Shown in pieces: positions 7,893 through 15,356 of a stretch of DNA of 43,704 bases. Every line of letters starts with the position of its first letter. Within the stretch, counting starts at the first letter, position 1. This DNA comes from Amphritea sp. (lineage in GTDB: Bacteria > Pseudomonadota > Gammaproteobacteria > Pseudomonadales > Balneatricaceae), in assembly GCA_025800245.1 (NCBI GenBank), contig JAOXSA010000206.1, positions 1-43,704 of the forward strand, written 5' to 3'. Position numbers and translations under genes: made by a program. The notes below the pieces were generated by a model. It was not told the DNA's origin and ran no database searches. It worked only from the letters and a program-made list of their open reading frames with translations.

Positions 7893-8612
7893 TTGGAAAC
7901 TTTATATTACAAGTTACAACAATTTGATCCCGGTATTGTCTGGCTGGACAGGCAGAACAGGGTGACGGCGATGAATTCGGTGGCGATGGAGGTGCTTGGG
8001 AGTTTGCAGGATAGCCCTCTGGGTGAAGAAATTATCCAGTTTCACCCCAAGAAGAGTCGCGCCAAGATTCGGATGTTATTAGACGGTTCCGAGTGTCCGC
8101 TGGATTCACCGCCCCCGATATCAATGATGATTAATGCTATTGACCGTTTGCTGATGATTAAGGTCAGTAAGATGCTTGGCGAAGGTGGAGCTATGGGAAC
8201 CTGTATGGTGTTCTATGATCTCACGGATCTGGCAACCGACGGGAATAGCAGTGCCTCTGTGACTGGTAATCGGTTCGCAATCAGTAAGATACCCGTCTAT
8301 AAAAATAAGCGGATTATCCTGGTCGATCTGAAGGATGTGATCTGCATTAAAGCTGAAGGGCATTACTGTTCACTGTACACAGAGGATAATGAATATCTGT
8401 GTAACTTGTCACTTTCTGATCTCGAGTCTGCGTTATCCATTGCGAGCTTCGCCCGCGTTCATCGCAGCTATATTGCCAATCTTGATAAAATTTGTGAGAT
8501 TGAACGTAATGATAAGAAAATGGTGCTGAAGGCAGGCGGAGATAATGAAGTGTCTATACCGGTCAGCCTGAACTATCAGTCTGTTATCAAGAAATATTTC
8601 AGTCTTTCCTGA
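7893..8612 (+). CDS. rcoM: RcoM-like PAS-LytTR transcriptional regulator (haem-type PAS)
   Basis: A 239-residue one-component regulator. Residues 1 to about 112 form a PAS domain opening with FDPGIVWLDRQNRVTAMN. It then shows FHPKKSR (His51), SECPLDSPPP (Cys68) and ISMMIN (Met78). Against the CO sensor RcoM of Burkholderia, recalled from memory, these align with His74, Cys94 and Met104, the haem ligands; the surrounding words HPxKSR, SPPPxxMMIN and GTCMxFYDLTDL also fit. Residues from about 132 are a LytTR DNA-binding domain (KIPVYKNKRIILVDLKDVI, SFARVHRSYIANLDKI). In RcoM, CO replaces Met and activates transcription. The start is TTG because a stop lies three codons upstream and the PAS needs this N-terminus; the ribosome site is weak. 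No CO dehydrogenase genes are in view. Confidence 0.87.
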   Translation: METLYYKLQQFDPGIVWLDRQNRVTAMNSVAMEVLGSLQDSPLGEEIIQFHPKKSRAKIRMLLDGSECPLDSPPPISMMINAIDRLLMIKVSKMLGEGGAMGTCMVFYDLTDLATDGNSSASVTGNRFAISKIPVYKNKRIILVDLKDVICIKAEGHYCSLYTEDNEYLCNLSLSDLESALSIASFARVHRSYIANLDKICEIERNDKKMVLKAGGDNEVSIPVSLNYQSVIKKYFSLS

Positions 8613-8725
8613 GTCTCGCGCATCGAAAGGGGATTGAACCAGAAGTTTCAGATCAGAGATTCTCCAGACCCCGGAGGATGTGGTATCTTTTGGCTATTAC
8701 CGCTAACGCGGCCGCTTTACTTCTT

Positions 8726-8760
8726 CAGTAGGTCTTAGTCAGTAAGTCTTAGTCAGTAGG
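8726..8760 (+). repeat. 14-base tandem repeat, 2.5 copies
   Basis: CAGTARGTCTTAGT occurs at 8726-8739 and 8740-8753, followed by a half copy, CAGTAGG. The last copy supplies the GGAG that precedes the reductase start. It may be a slipped-strand duplication in a leader. Confidence 0.75.
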
Positions 8761-8775
8761 AGCTAGTTTCACGCA

Positions 8776-9708
8776 ATGCAGGATTTCCTGAGCACCCCGG
8801 CCAAAATTCTGATCACTGGCGCTGATGGCCAGATCGGTCGTTTTCTCTATCAGGCGGCCAGCGCCGATGCATTTTTCAATGTTGTTGCCTATTCTGACGC
8901 GGAGCTGGATATCAGTAATCCTGATCAGGTACAGGTGGCGTTGGATGAGCATCTGCCCGATTATGTGATTAACACCACCGGTTTTAATGCAGTGGATCGG
9001 GCAGAAGAGGAATCCGGTCGTTGTTTTGCGTTGAATGCTGATGCGGTCGAGATTTTAGGCCGCGCCTGCGGAGAGTTATCCATTCCGCTGGTTCATCTGT
9101 CGTCTGATTATGTTTTTGATGGCCACTATGCCAGTGGTTACAAAGAAGATGATCAGCCTACGCCGCTGGGTCTCTATGGAGAAAGTAAGTGGCAGGGTGA
9201 AGAGCGTCTGCGGGCAGTGCTGCCACAGCACATTATTCTGCGGGTCAGCTGGGTGTTCAGTACCATTGGCGATAACTTTATGCGTCGGGCGCTGCAGCAA
9301 GCCCGGGAGCAGCAGTCTATCAGTGCTGTTGATGACCGTCGGGGTTGTCCGACCTCTGCCGCGGATATTGCCCGGGTTATTATTGCGATGCTGAAGCAGA
9401 TACATAACGGCGCGGACAACTGGGGCACTTATCATTACTGTGGTGCTGAGGTGACTTCCCGTTATGGCTTTACTGAAGCGGTTCTGGCTGCCGCAGGTCA
9501 GTATGAAAAGCTGGCGGCAGAAACTCTGGAGCCCATCAGCTCTTCAGAGCTGTGCAGTGATGCAGAGCGTCCTGCTTCATCGGTTCTGGTCTGTAACAAA
9601 CTGTTGAATGCCTTCGGGATCCGTCAGATCCCCTGGCGTAATGAACTGATCGCAATGATCCGGTTGCAGTATCAGGAGCAGTCTCAGCAGGAAACTGAGA
9701 CTGCTTAG
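8776..9708 (+). CDS. rfbD: dTDP-4-dehydrorhamnose reductase-like (RmlD family)
   Basis: A 310-residue short-chain dehydrogenase. It likely reduces a nucleotide-linked 4-keto sugar, as RmlD does in dTDP-L-rhamnose synthesis. The N-terminal Rossmann motif ILITGADGQIG binds NAD(P)H. DAELDISNPDQV, VINTTGFNAVDRAEEE and LSSDYVFDG are typical RmlD blocks, and the catalytic pair is YGESK. SWVFSTIGDNFMRRAL and RGCPTSAADIARVI complete the family pattern. It stands alone: no rmlA, rmlB, rmlC or glycosyltransferase is nearby, so the exact substrate is uncertain. GGAG at 8759-8762 lies 13 bases before ATG. The last 11 codons encode one arm of a perfect hairpin spanning the stop. Confidence 0.85.
   Translation: MQDFLSTPAKILITGADGQIGRFLYQAASADAFFNVVAYSDAELDISNPDQVQVALDEHLPDYVINTTGFNAVDRAEEESGRCFALNADAVEILGRACGELSIPLVHLSSDYVFDGHYASGYKEDDQPTPLGLYGESKWQGEERLRAVLPQHIILRVSWVFSTIGDNFMRRALQQAREQQSISAVDDRRGCPTSAADIARVIIAMLKQIHNGADNWGTYHYCGAEVTSRYGFTEAVLAAAGQYEKLAAETLEPISSSELCSDAERPASSVLVCNKLLNAFGIRQIPWRNELIAMIRLQYQEQSQQETETA
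9677..9705. repeat. Perfect 11-base inverted repeat across the end of the reductase gene
   Basis: AGCAGTCTCAG at 9677-9687 and CTGAGACTGCT at 9695-9705 flank a seven-base loop. The reductase stop codon is at 9706-9708, directly after the stem. The next gene converges 12 bases later. No T-run follows in either direction, so it may protect or punctuate the convergent 3' ends rather than act as a classic terminator. Confidence 0.7.
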
Positions 9709-9720
9709 TCCGCCAGTCTG

Positions 9721-10101
9721 TTATACCAGCCAGGGCCATGGATAATGGGCTCTGGCAACCCAGACAATATAGAGGGCCGATGCCAGTGCCAGAACCAGTG
9801 CAACGGTGCGTATTGTCTTATTCTTGCCGCGTTTCAGCGCGATAGTACCTAATCCGATATACCCCAAAAGAGCCAGAACTTTCGCTGTTAACCAGCCGTG
9901 AGTCAGTGGATACTGTTGTATAATCAGTGTCAGTGCAATGGCGCTGGCGAGCAACAGAGTATCAACAATGTGTGGCACAATCCTGACCCAGCGTTGATGC
10001 AGTTTCTGTGAATCGGTCAGCATCCAGAAGCCGCGTACTGAGAAGAACAGAATACTGATCAGTGCGCAGGTCATATGAAAATGTTTCAGTGCCAGATACA
10101 T
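9721..10101 (-). CDS. SirB2-family integral membrane protein
   Basis: A 126-residue protein with four hydrophobic helices (roughly residues 6-24, 45-62, 70-88, 100-118). It opens with MYLALKHFHMTCALISILFF and includes the conserved RVIPHxxDT-type element seen here as RIVPHIVDTLLL. This is the pattern of the SirB/SirB2 membrane family, named from Salmonella invasion regulation but without a defined biochemical role. The C-terminus ends in YPWPWLV. It converges on the reductase gene and is divergent from moaA across about 105 bases. Confidence is good for the family and low for any function. Confidence 0.8.
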   Translation of the reverse strand: MYLALKHFHMTCALISILFFSVRGFWMLTDSQKLHQRWVRIVPHIVDTLLLASAIALTLIIQQYPLTHGWLTAKVLALLGYIGLGTIALKRGKNKTIRTVALVLALASALYIVWVARAHYPWPWLV

Positions 10102-10206
10102 GGAAATGTGTTCCCCTTAATATTTATCAAATATCCGATTAAAATGATCAGGTATATTTTTGCCGATGTGGCCGTTGGATACCAGTAATTCCTGAGTCAG
10201 AGCAGT

Positions 10207-11220
10207 ATGTCAGAACAGCACCATAACAGCAGTCCGACCGAGTTAGTCGATCGTTTTGGTCGCAAGGTTGAATATGTCCGTCTTTCGGTAACCGATCGAT
10301 GCGATTTTCGCTGTGTCTACTGCATGGCAGAAGAGATGCAGTTCTTGCCGCGTAATGAAGTGTTGTCACTGGAAGAGATCTATCTTGTCTCCCGTGCCTT
10401 TGTGGAGCTGGGTGTTAACAAGTTACGTCTGACCGGTGGTGAGCCATTGGTCAGAAAGGGCATTCTGCAGTTAGTTGAACAACTGGGCGAACTGCCGACT
10501 GAGTTGCTGATCACTACCAATGGTTCACAGTTGCCTCGTATGGCTCATGACCTGAAGCGTTTCGGCGTTGATCGACTGAATATCAGTCTGGATAGTCTGC
10601 AGTCCGAGAAATTCCGTCGCCTTACCCGTACCGGTAAACTGGATCAGGTGCTGGCGGGAATTGATGCCGCACTGGATGCAGGCTTTGAACGTATCAAGCT
10701 CAATGCGGTGGTACTGAAAGGTCGCAATGATGATGAAGTTGTCGATCTGGTGGAGTTTGCCCGGGGCAAAGGGATCGATATTACCTTCATCGAAGAGATG
10801 CCGCTGGGCTCAATTACCGAGCATGACCGGGCTGAGGCTTACTGTTCCAGTGATGAAATACTGGCGATGCTGTCTCAGCAGTATGAGATGATCGCCTCGA
10901 CTGAAAAAACCGGTGGTCCTTCCCGTTATTACCGTATGGCGGATAGCCAGAGCCGGGTCGGTTTTATCTCTCCCCACAGTCATAACTTCTGCAGCGAGTG
11001 TAATCGGGTGCGGATGACCGTTGAAGGGCGTCTGTTGCTCTGTCTGGGCAATGAGCACTCGATGGATCTGCGTCAGGTGATGCGAGAGCATCCGGGCGAT
11101 ATTGAATTACTGAAGCAGCACCTGATTCAGGCGATGGATCTTAAGCCTGAGCAGCATCATTTTGATCTGAATGAAGATGAACCGCAGATCGTGCGTTTTA
11201 TGAATATGACTGGCGGTTGA
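10207..11220 (+). CDS. moaA: GTP 3',8-cyclase (molybdenum cofactor synthesis)
   Basis: MoaA is the radical S-adenosylmethionine enzyme that starts molybdopterin synthesis by converting GTP to 3',8-cyclo-GTP, which MoaC then processes. The N-terminal cluster motif is C32xxxC36xxC39 in [12 protein letters not shown]. The GGE motif is RLTGGEPL. The C-terminal cluster has C262, C265 and C279 in [10 protein letters not shown]...LLLCLG. The protein ends in FMNMTGG, the terminal Gly-Gly required for activity. Length of 337 is typical. It is followed after 94 bases by an acyltransferase gene that is coupled to moaC. No other moa genes are in the window. The upstream 105 bases are too short for a molybdenum-cofactor riboswitch, and none is seen. 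Confidence 0.96.
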   Translation: MSEQHHNSSPTELVDRFGRKVEYVRLSVTDRCDFRCVYCMAEEMQFLPRNEVLSLEEIYLVSRAFVELGVNKLRLTGGEPLVRKGILQLVEQLGELPTELLITTNGSQLPRMAHDLKRFGVDRLNISLDSLQSEKFRRLTRTGKLDQVLAGIDAALDAGFERIKLNAVVLKGRNDDEVVDLVEFARGKGIDITFIEEMPLGSITEHDRAEAYCSSDEILAMLSQQYEMIASTEKTGGPSRYYRMADSQSRVGFISPHSHNFCSECNRVRMTVEGRLLLCLGNEHSMDLRQVMREHPGDIELLKQHLIQAMDLKPEQHHFDLNEDEPQIVRFMNMTGG

Positions 11221-11314
11221 TCAGAGTAAAGAAACTCTGTGATTCTGCGCTGAAATTATTCCCATCTCCCTGTAAAATACCCGCCTTTGATTATGCCAGT
11301 TCCCAGGAGACATA

Positions 11315-12439
11315 ATGGTCGACAGCGCCAACAATGACCCGTATCAGAATATCCGCCCTTACAATGATAATGAGGTGCGCGATACGCTAAACCGTCTGTT
11401 GCGGGATGACGAGCTGATCTCGGCTATTACCCGATACCAGTTTCCGAATATGGCGGGCCCTCTGGGATGGCTGCTGAAGCCTGCTGTGCGTATTTTCCTG
11501 GCACAGAAAGTTGACGATATTAATAGCATTCAGGATTTTCAGAATCTGGTTGCTGGCTATATGGCGAAGATGATCGCCCGCTCTACTACGCGTCTGACTT
11601 GCAGCGGTATTGAGAATCTGGAGCACGACGAAGCCTACCTGTTCGTATCCAATCACCGTGATATTGCGATGGATCCGGCGTTTGTGAACTGGGTGCTGTA
11701 CCAGAATAAGATGGACACTGTACGTATCGCCATCGGCGATAACCTCCTGCGCAAGCCATACGTGTCGGATCTGATGCGTCTGAATAAGAGTTTTATTGTT
11801 AACCGTTCAGCAAAAGGGCGGGAAGTACTGACGGCGCTGGGGCAGTTGTCCGCCTATATCGATCACTCGCTGGTGCAGGATGAGTCCAATGTCTGGATCG
11901 CTCAGCGTGAAGGTCGTGCCAAAGATGGCAACGATCAGACCGATCCTGCGATTCTGAAGATGTTCTATATGGCACACCGCAAGCAGCGCAGTTTTGAAGA
12001 GTTTCTGGAGCGAGCGAAGATCGTGCCGGTGTCGATCTCCTATGAGTACGATCCATGCGATAAGGCGAAAGCGCAGGAGCTTTATGCCAAAGCGCAGGAT
12101 GGCGATTACGAGAAGTCTCAGTTCGAGGATATCGAGAGCATTGTACAGGGCATTACCGGCAATAAAGGTCATGTACATCTGGCCTTCGGTGAAGTGATCA
12201 CCGGGATTGATAACCCGGATGAACTGGCTGCAGAGATCGATCGTCAGATTATTAATAACTACTACCTTCACCCTTCCAATCTGATTGCAGCGGGTCAGAC
12301 CTCCGATGAGGTAACGGCCCAGCATAAAGCAGATTTCGAGCAGCGTATGGCTGATATGGGTGAAGGCAGTGCTGAGATTCTGCGTCAGATGTACGCGAAT
12401 CCGGTACTCAACCGTAACAAACCACAGGAGGCCGCATGA
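11315..12439 (+). CDS. Glycerol-phosphate acyltransferase-like protein (PlsC superfamily)
   Basis: A 374-residue acyltransferase. Block I appears as [16 protein letters not shown], with an acidic residue six places after His rather than the usual five. A block II-like region is [13 protein letters not shown], block III is [11 protein letters not shown], and block IV is [13 protein letters not shown]. This larger subgroup, recalled as annotated 1-acyl-glycerol-3-phosphate acyltransferase, has an N-terminal extension of about 90 residues with no signal peptide. The substrate is unproven. AGGAG at 11305-11309 supports ATG 11315. Its stop overlaps the moaC start (ATGA), tying its translation to cofactor synthesis genes with which it has no obvious chemical link. 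Confidence 0.8.
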   Translation: MVDSANNDPYQNIRPYNDNEVRDTLNRLLRDDELISAITRYQFPNMAGPLGWLLKPAVRIFLAQKVDDINSIQDFQNLVAGYMAKMIARSTTRLTCSGIENLEHDEAYLFVSNHRDIAMDPAFVNWVLYQNKMDTVRIAIGDNLLRKPYVSDLMRLNKSFIVNRSAKGREVLTALGQLSAYIDHSLVQDESNVWIAQREGRAKDGNDQTDPAILKMFYMAHRKQRSFEEFLERAKIVPVSISYEYDPCDKAKAQELYAKAQDGDYEKSQFEDIESIVQGITGNKGHVHLAFGEVITGIDNPDELAAEIDRQIINNYYLHPSNLIAAGQTSDEVTAQHKADFEQRMADMGEGSAEILRQMYANPVLNRNKPQEAA

Positions 12440-12918
12440 GCCGATTGACCCACCTGGATGAGAACGGCCATGCCAACATGGTCGATGTATCTGAAAAGGC
12501 TGTCACTTCACGGGAAGCTACTGCCCAGGCGGTGGTGACAATGACTCCTGAAACCCTGCATATGATCACTGCCGGTGAGCATAAAAAGGGTGATGTGCTT
12601 GCGGTGGCCCGTATCGCGGGTATTCAGGCGGCGAAACGCTGTTCGGATCTGATCCCGCTATGTCATCCGCTGATGCTGAGTAAGGTCAGCGTTGAGCTGA
12701 CACCGCAACCGGAAACCAACTCTGTGCTGATTACGGCGACCTGCAAGCTGGCCGGCCAGACCGGCGTGGAGATGGAAGCGCTGACCGCTGCTTCGGTGGC
12801 AGGTCTGACAATTTACGATATGTGTAAAGCAGTCGATAAAGGGATGGTCATCTCTGACGTGAAGCTGCTGGAAAAGCTCGGTGGCAAGAGCGGCCACTGG
12901 ACTGCAGATTCCGAATAA
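12436..12918 (+). CDS. moaC: Cyclic pyranopterin monophosphate synthase
   Basis: MoaC converts the MoaA product, 3',8-cyclo-GTP, to cyclic pyranopterin monophosphate. The 160 residues carry the family blocks: [59 protein letters not shown] and [20 protein letters not shown], ending in KSGHW. The conserved Lys, Asp and His residues of the active site are all present. The start overlaps the preceding acyltransferase gene by four bases. AGGAGG at 12426-12431 sits just before the ATG. Confidence 0.97.
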   Translation: MSRLTHLDENGHANMVDVSEKAVTSREATAQAVVTMTPETLHMITAGEHKKGDVLAVARIAGIQAAKRCSDLIPLCHPLMLSKVSVELTPQPETNSVLITATCKLAGQTGVEMEALTAASVAGLTIYDMCKAVDKGMVISDVKLLEKLGGKSGHWTADSE

Positions 12919-12938
12919 GGCACGGGATACAGGACGTT

Positions 12939-13688
12939 ATGAATCAGAAACCTTCGGCGTTGCTCTATATTCGCGCAACACTGTTTTATGCGGGCTTTTA
13001 CCCGGTTACCTTTATCTATGCCGCTTTCTGCATTCTGGTGGGTTGGGCATTACCGTTTAAGGCGCGTTTTAAGCTGTTTACCGTTGCCAACTTTTTCTAC
13101 ATGTTCTGGTTGCGGTTGTGTTGTGGTCTGAAGTTCCGGGTGGAAGGTCGTGAGTATCTGCAGCAGTCCCGCTCTTATGTGCTGGTGGCTAATCATTCCA
13201 GTGAGTGGGAAACCCTGTTTCTGCAGACACTGATCCGTCCGCAAAGTGCAGTATTGAAGAAAGAGCTGCTGAGCATCCCGTTCTTTGGTTGGGCGCTGGG
13301 TATGCTGCAACCGATTGCGCTGGATCGCAGTAAGCGTCGGGGAGCGCTGAAGCAGTTGCTGACCCAGGGTAAAGAGCGGCTGCAGGATGATATCAATGTG
13401 GTGATCTTTCCTCAGGGTACCCGGGTCGAAAATGGCAAACTGGGTAAGTTTAACAAGGGCGGAGCGATGCTGGCAGCCAGTGATAAAGCGCCAATTATCC
13501 CGTTGGTGCACGATGCGGGCCTGTTCTGGCCAAGTAAGAGCTATGTGAAGTATCCAGGCACGATCACGGTTCGTATCGGTCAGCCTGTGGATACATCGGA
13601 GCTGTCTGTGGATGAGATTCATGATGCGTCTGCCGGTTGGATTGAGCGACAGATGCAGGAAATGAACCTGCTGAAACAAGAGGCTTGA
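12939..13688 (+). CDS. plsC: 1-acyl-sn-glycerol-3-phosphate acyltransferase
   Basis: A 249-residue lysophosphatidate acyltransferase-type protein, likely transferring a second acyl chain in phosphatidic acid synthesis at the inner membrane. A hydrophobic N-terminal segment (about residues 9-40) anchors it. Block I is VANHSSEWETLFLQ, an HX4E version of the usual HX4D. Block II is AVLKKELLSIPFFGWALGML, block III is FPQGTR in place of FPEGTR, and block IV is PIIPLVHDAG. Both substitutions are unusual but occur, as I recall, in a proteobacterial PlsC subgroup. It follows moaC by 20 bases and closes the run with a strong terminator. Whether it is the main cellular PlsC is unknown. Confidence 0.85.
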   Translation: MNQKPSALLYIRATLFYAGFYPVTFIYAAFCILVGWALPFKARFKLFTVANFFYMFWLRLCCGLKFRVEGREYLQQSRSYVLVANHSSEWETLFLQTLIRPQSAVLKKELLSIPFFGWALGMLQPIALDRSKRRGALKQLLTQGKERLQDDINVVIFPQGTRVENGKLGKFNKGGAMLAASDKAPIIPLVHDAGLFWPSKSYVKYPGTITVRIGQPVDTSELSVDEIHDASAGWIERQMQEMNLLKQEA

Positions 13689-13729
13689 GGCTGCAATCAG
13701 GCTGAATATATTTCAGCAATACGGATACA

Positions 13730-13760
13730 AAAAAACACAGCCACAGGGCTGTGTTTTTTA
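13730..13760. terminator. Bidirectional terminator between plsC and pspC
   Basis: AAAAACACAGCC, loop ACAG, GGCTGTGTTTTTT. The stem is eight bases with an A-run before it and a T-run after it, so it can serve both convergent units. Confidence 0.9.
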
Positions 13761-13791
13761 TTGAAGTGCAGAGTCTGATCTGGCGCTATCT

Positions 13792-14211
13792 CTACAGATC
13801 GTTAATTTCCCGGTTAAACTGATAGCGCTTGGATGTTACGTAACCTTCCATTTTTCTGAGCTTTTTATCCAGAGCCTGCAGGCGCTCATGGATATCCCGC
13901 AGTCGCTGTCCCGCAGGTTTCTGATAGTTGAATGGATTGCGGTCCTGCTTTGTTTGTTGTTCGGTTTGTTCATGTTCATAGGTCCGCTCAGCCGGACGCT
14001 TAGCCAGAAGGAAGATCCCGGCGATATAAGCGATCACAAACAGCTGGGTAACAAAGATAAACAAACTGATAGCGATAAGGCGTGCAACCCAGACCGGGAT
14101 ATTGAAATAGTCCGCCAGGCCTGCGCAAATACCTGCCAGCATGGCTCGCTTGGGATTGCGGTACAGATCACGGTTGTAGCCGTTAGCTTTATTGGCACTG
14201 TTGTTCTGCAT
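13792..14211 (-). CDS. pspC: Phage shock protein C
   Basis: PspC is an inner-membrane protein that, with PspB, relays membrane stress to PspA and so frees PspF. In 139 residues, the PspC domain is seen as LYRNPKRAMLAGICAGLADYF near residues 16-36, followed by a membrane segment (about 43-67, SLFIFVTQLFVIAYIAGIFLL). The C-terminal part is charged and coiled-coil-like (HERLQALDKKLRKMEGYV). Its spacing of about 20 bases from pspB indicates an operon transcribed from the sigma-54 promoter upstream of pspA. No pspD or pspE follows. Confidence 0.93.
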   Translation of the reverse strand: MQNNSANKANGYNRDLYRNPKRAMLAGICAGLADYFNIPVWVARLIAISLFIFVTQLFVIAYIAGIFLLAKRPAERTYEHEQTEQQTKQDRNPFNYQKPAGQRLRDIHERLQALDKKLRKMEGYVTSKRYQFNREINDL

Positions 14212-14232
14212 AATGTTCTCCTTGGTCCGGCT

Positions 14233-14469
14233 TCAGGACTGATCCCGTTGCCAGCCCTGATGCTGATTGTCGAGAATGCGTTCCAGTGTGTGAATGCGCT
14301 GCTCGAGGCCCTCGATAGTGCCGGCCATCTGCTCCAGCAGCTGCTCCTCATCCTGTGATAGTCCTTGTCTGGACTTATGCTTGCTCCAGTAGTGCAGGAT
14401 CAGCCACAGGGGCGCAACGATGGTGAGAAACACCACCGAAGGCACGAAAAAAAATAGTGTTGCACTCAT
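14233..14469 (-). CDS. pspB: Phage shock protein B
   Basis: PspB is a small inner-membrane partner of PspC in the stress-sensing complex. The protein has 78 residues from ATG 14469: one membrane helix (about residues 7-27, PSVVFLTIVAPLWLILHYW), a basic stretch KHKSRQGLS, and a C-terminal helix DEEQLLEQMAGTIEGLEQRI with coiled-coil character. This is the normal PspB layout. A GTG at 14475 two codons upstream is possible, but the ATG gives MSATLFF, close to the MSALFL opening of E. coli PspB. Confidence 0.93.
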   Translation of the reverse strand: MSATLFFFVPSVVFLTIVAPLWLILHYWSKHKSRQGLSQDEEQLLEQMAGTIEGLEQRIHTLERILDNQHQGWQRDQS

Positions 14470-14480
14470 ATGCACGTTGC

Positions 14481-15155
14481 CTATTCAGCTTTATCGTTCA
14501 TTTTGCTTTTGATGGCGTCCAGTTCCTGCTGAATGTCATCAGCTACCGCCAGATCGTTGATCTCATCGGCCAGGTTGGCTTTATGGCCTTTGCCCATATC
14601 ATAGGATTCAACCTGTCCTTCCAGATCATCCAGCCGGCGCTCGTATTGCTCAAATTTATCAAACGCCCGGTTCAGTGTTTCCCGGTTGCTCTGCTTGCGA
14701 ATCTCCAGGCGGGATTTGCCTGTTTGCTCCCGGATCAGCAGCTCTTTCTGTTTTGCTTTGGCAGATTCCAGCTTGCTTTGTAGCTGGCCAATCTCATCAT
14801 TGAGAATCTCCAGCTGCTCATTCAGCAGTGACAATTCCTGATCGCCAGCTTCAGCTGCATCTTCGACTTTGCGTTTCTCCAGCAATGCGCCTTTGGCCAG
14901 GTCTTCACGGCCTTTGCTGATCGCCAGCTCGGTTTTCTTCAGCCAGTCTCTGGCTTCTTCGTGCAGCAGTTCAATGCGGCGCTGAAGCTCTTTTTTGTCC
15001 GCAATTAGCTTAGCTGAAGTCGTGCGGACTTCAATCAGGGTGTCTTCCATCTCCTGAATCATCTGGCGGATCATCTTCTTAGGATCTTCGGCGCGATCCA
15101 GCAGGGAAGTAATGTTGGAATTCACGATATCCTGAAAACGAGAAAAAATACCCAT
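14481..15155 (-). CDS. pspA: Phage shock protein A
   Basis: PspA is the central effector of the envelope-stress response. It binds and inhibits PspF when membranes are intact and assembles on damaged inner membrane to maintain proton-motive force. The 224 residues begin MGIFSRFQDIVNSNITSLLD, the amphipathic membrane-binding helix, followed by KKMIRQMIQEMEDTLIEVR and long coiled-coil helices throughout, as in the PspA/Vipp1/ESCRT-III family. It is the first gene of pspABC and lies opposite pspF. GGAGACCATC on the minus strand places a ribosome site just before the ATG. Confidence 0.97.
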   Translation of the reverse strand: MGIFSRFQDIVNSNITSLLDRAEDPKKMIRQMIQEMEDTLIEVRTTSAKLIADKKELQRRIELLHEEARDWLKKTELAISKGREDLAKGALLEKRKVEDAAEAGDQELSLLNEQLEILNDEIGQLQSKLESAKAKQKELLIREQTGKSRLEIRKQSNRETLNRAFDKFEQYERRLDDLEGQVESYDMGKGHKANLADEINDLAVADDIQQELDAIKSKMNDKAE

Positions 15156-15205
15156 GATGGTCTCCTGTTAGATGAATATGTTTCTTTGTTTCTCCCTATG
15201 GATAT

Positions 15206-15221
15206 AGCCAGTACCGTGCCA
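15206..15221 (-). promoter_or_regulatory. Sigma-54 promoter of pspABC
   Basis: The minus strand reads TGGCACGGTACTGGCT. The -24 element TGGCACG is perfect and the -12 element TGGC differs by one base from TTGC, with standard spacing. It lies about 50 bases before the pspA start and faces pspA. This is the expected target of PspF. The AT-rich 15230-15340 interval upstream would hold PspF binding sites. Confidence 0.8.
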
Positions 15222-15356
15222 GAATTGATATTTATCTTATAACTTTATGTTTTTAATGGGTTTTTAGACTTTTGCTATATTTGGGTTTGAATCTGGTTTG
15301 GTTAATAAATACACTTTATAGCTAATAAAGCTATTAGTTGAGGTTAAATAAGCTAA

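Noticed and set aside
10102-10206. Molybdenum-cofactor riboswitch before moaA
   Set aside because: The gap is only 105 bases and lacks the expected multi-stem architecture.
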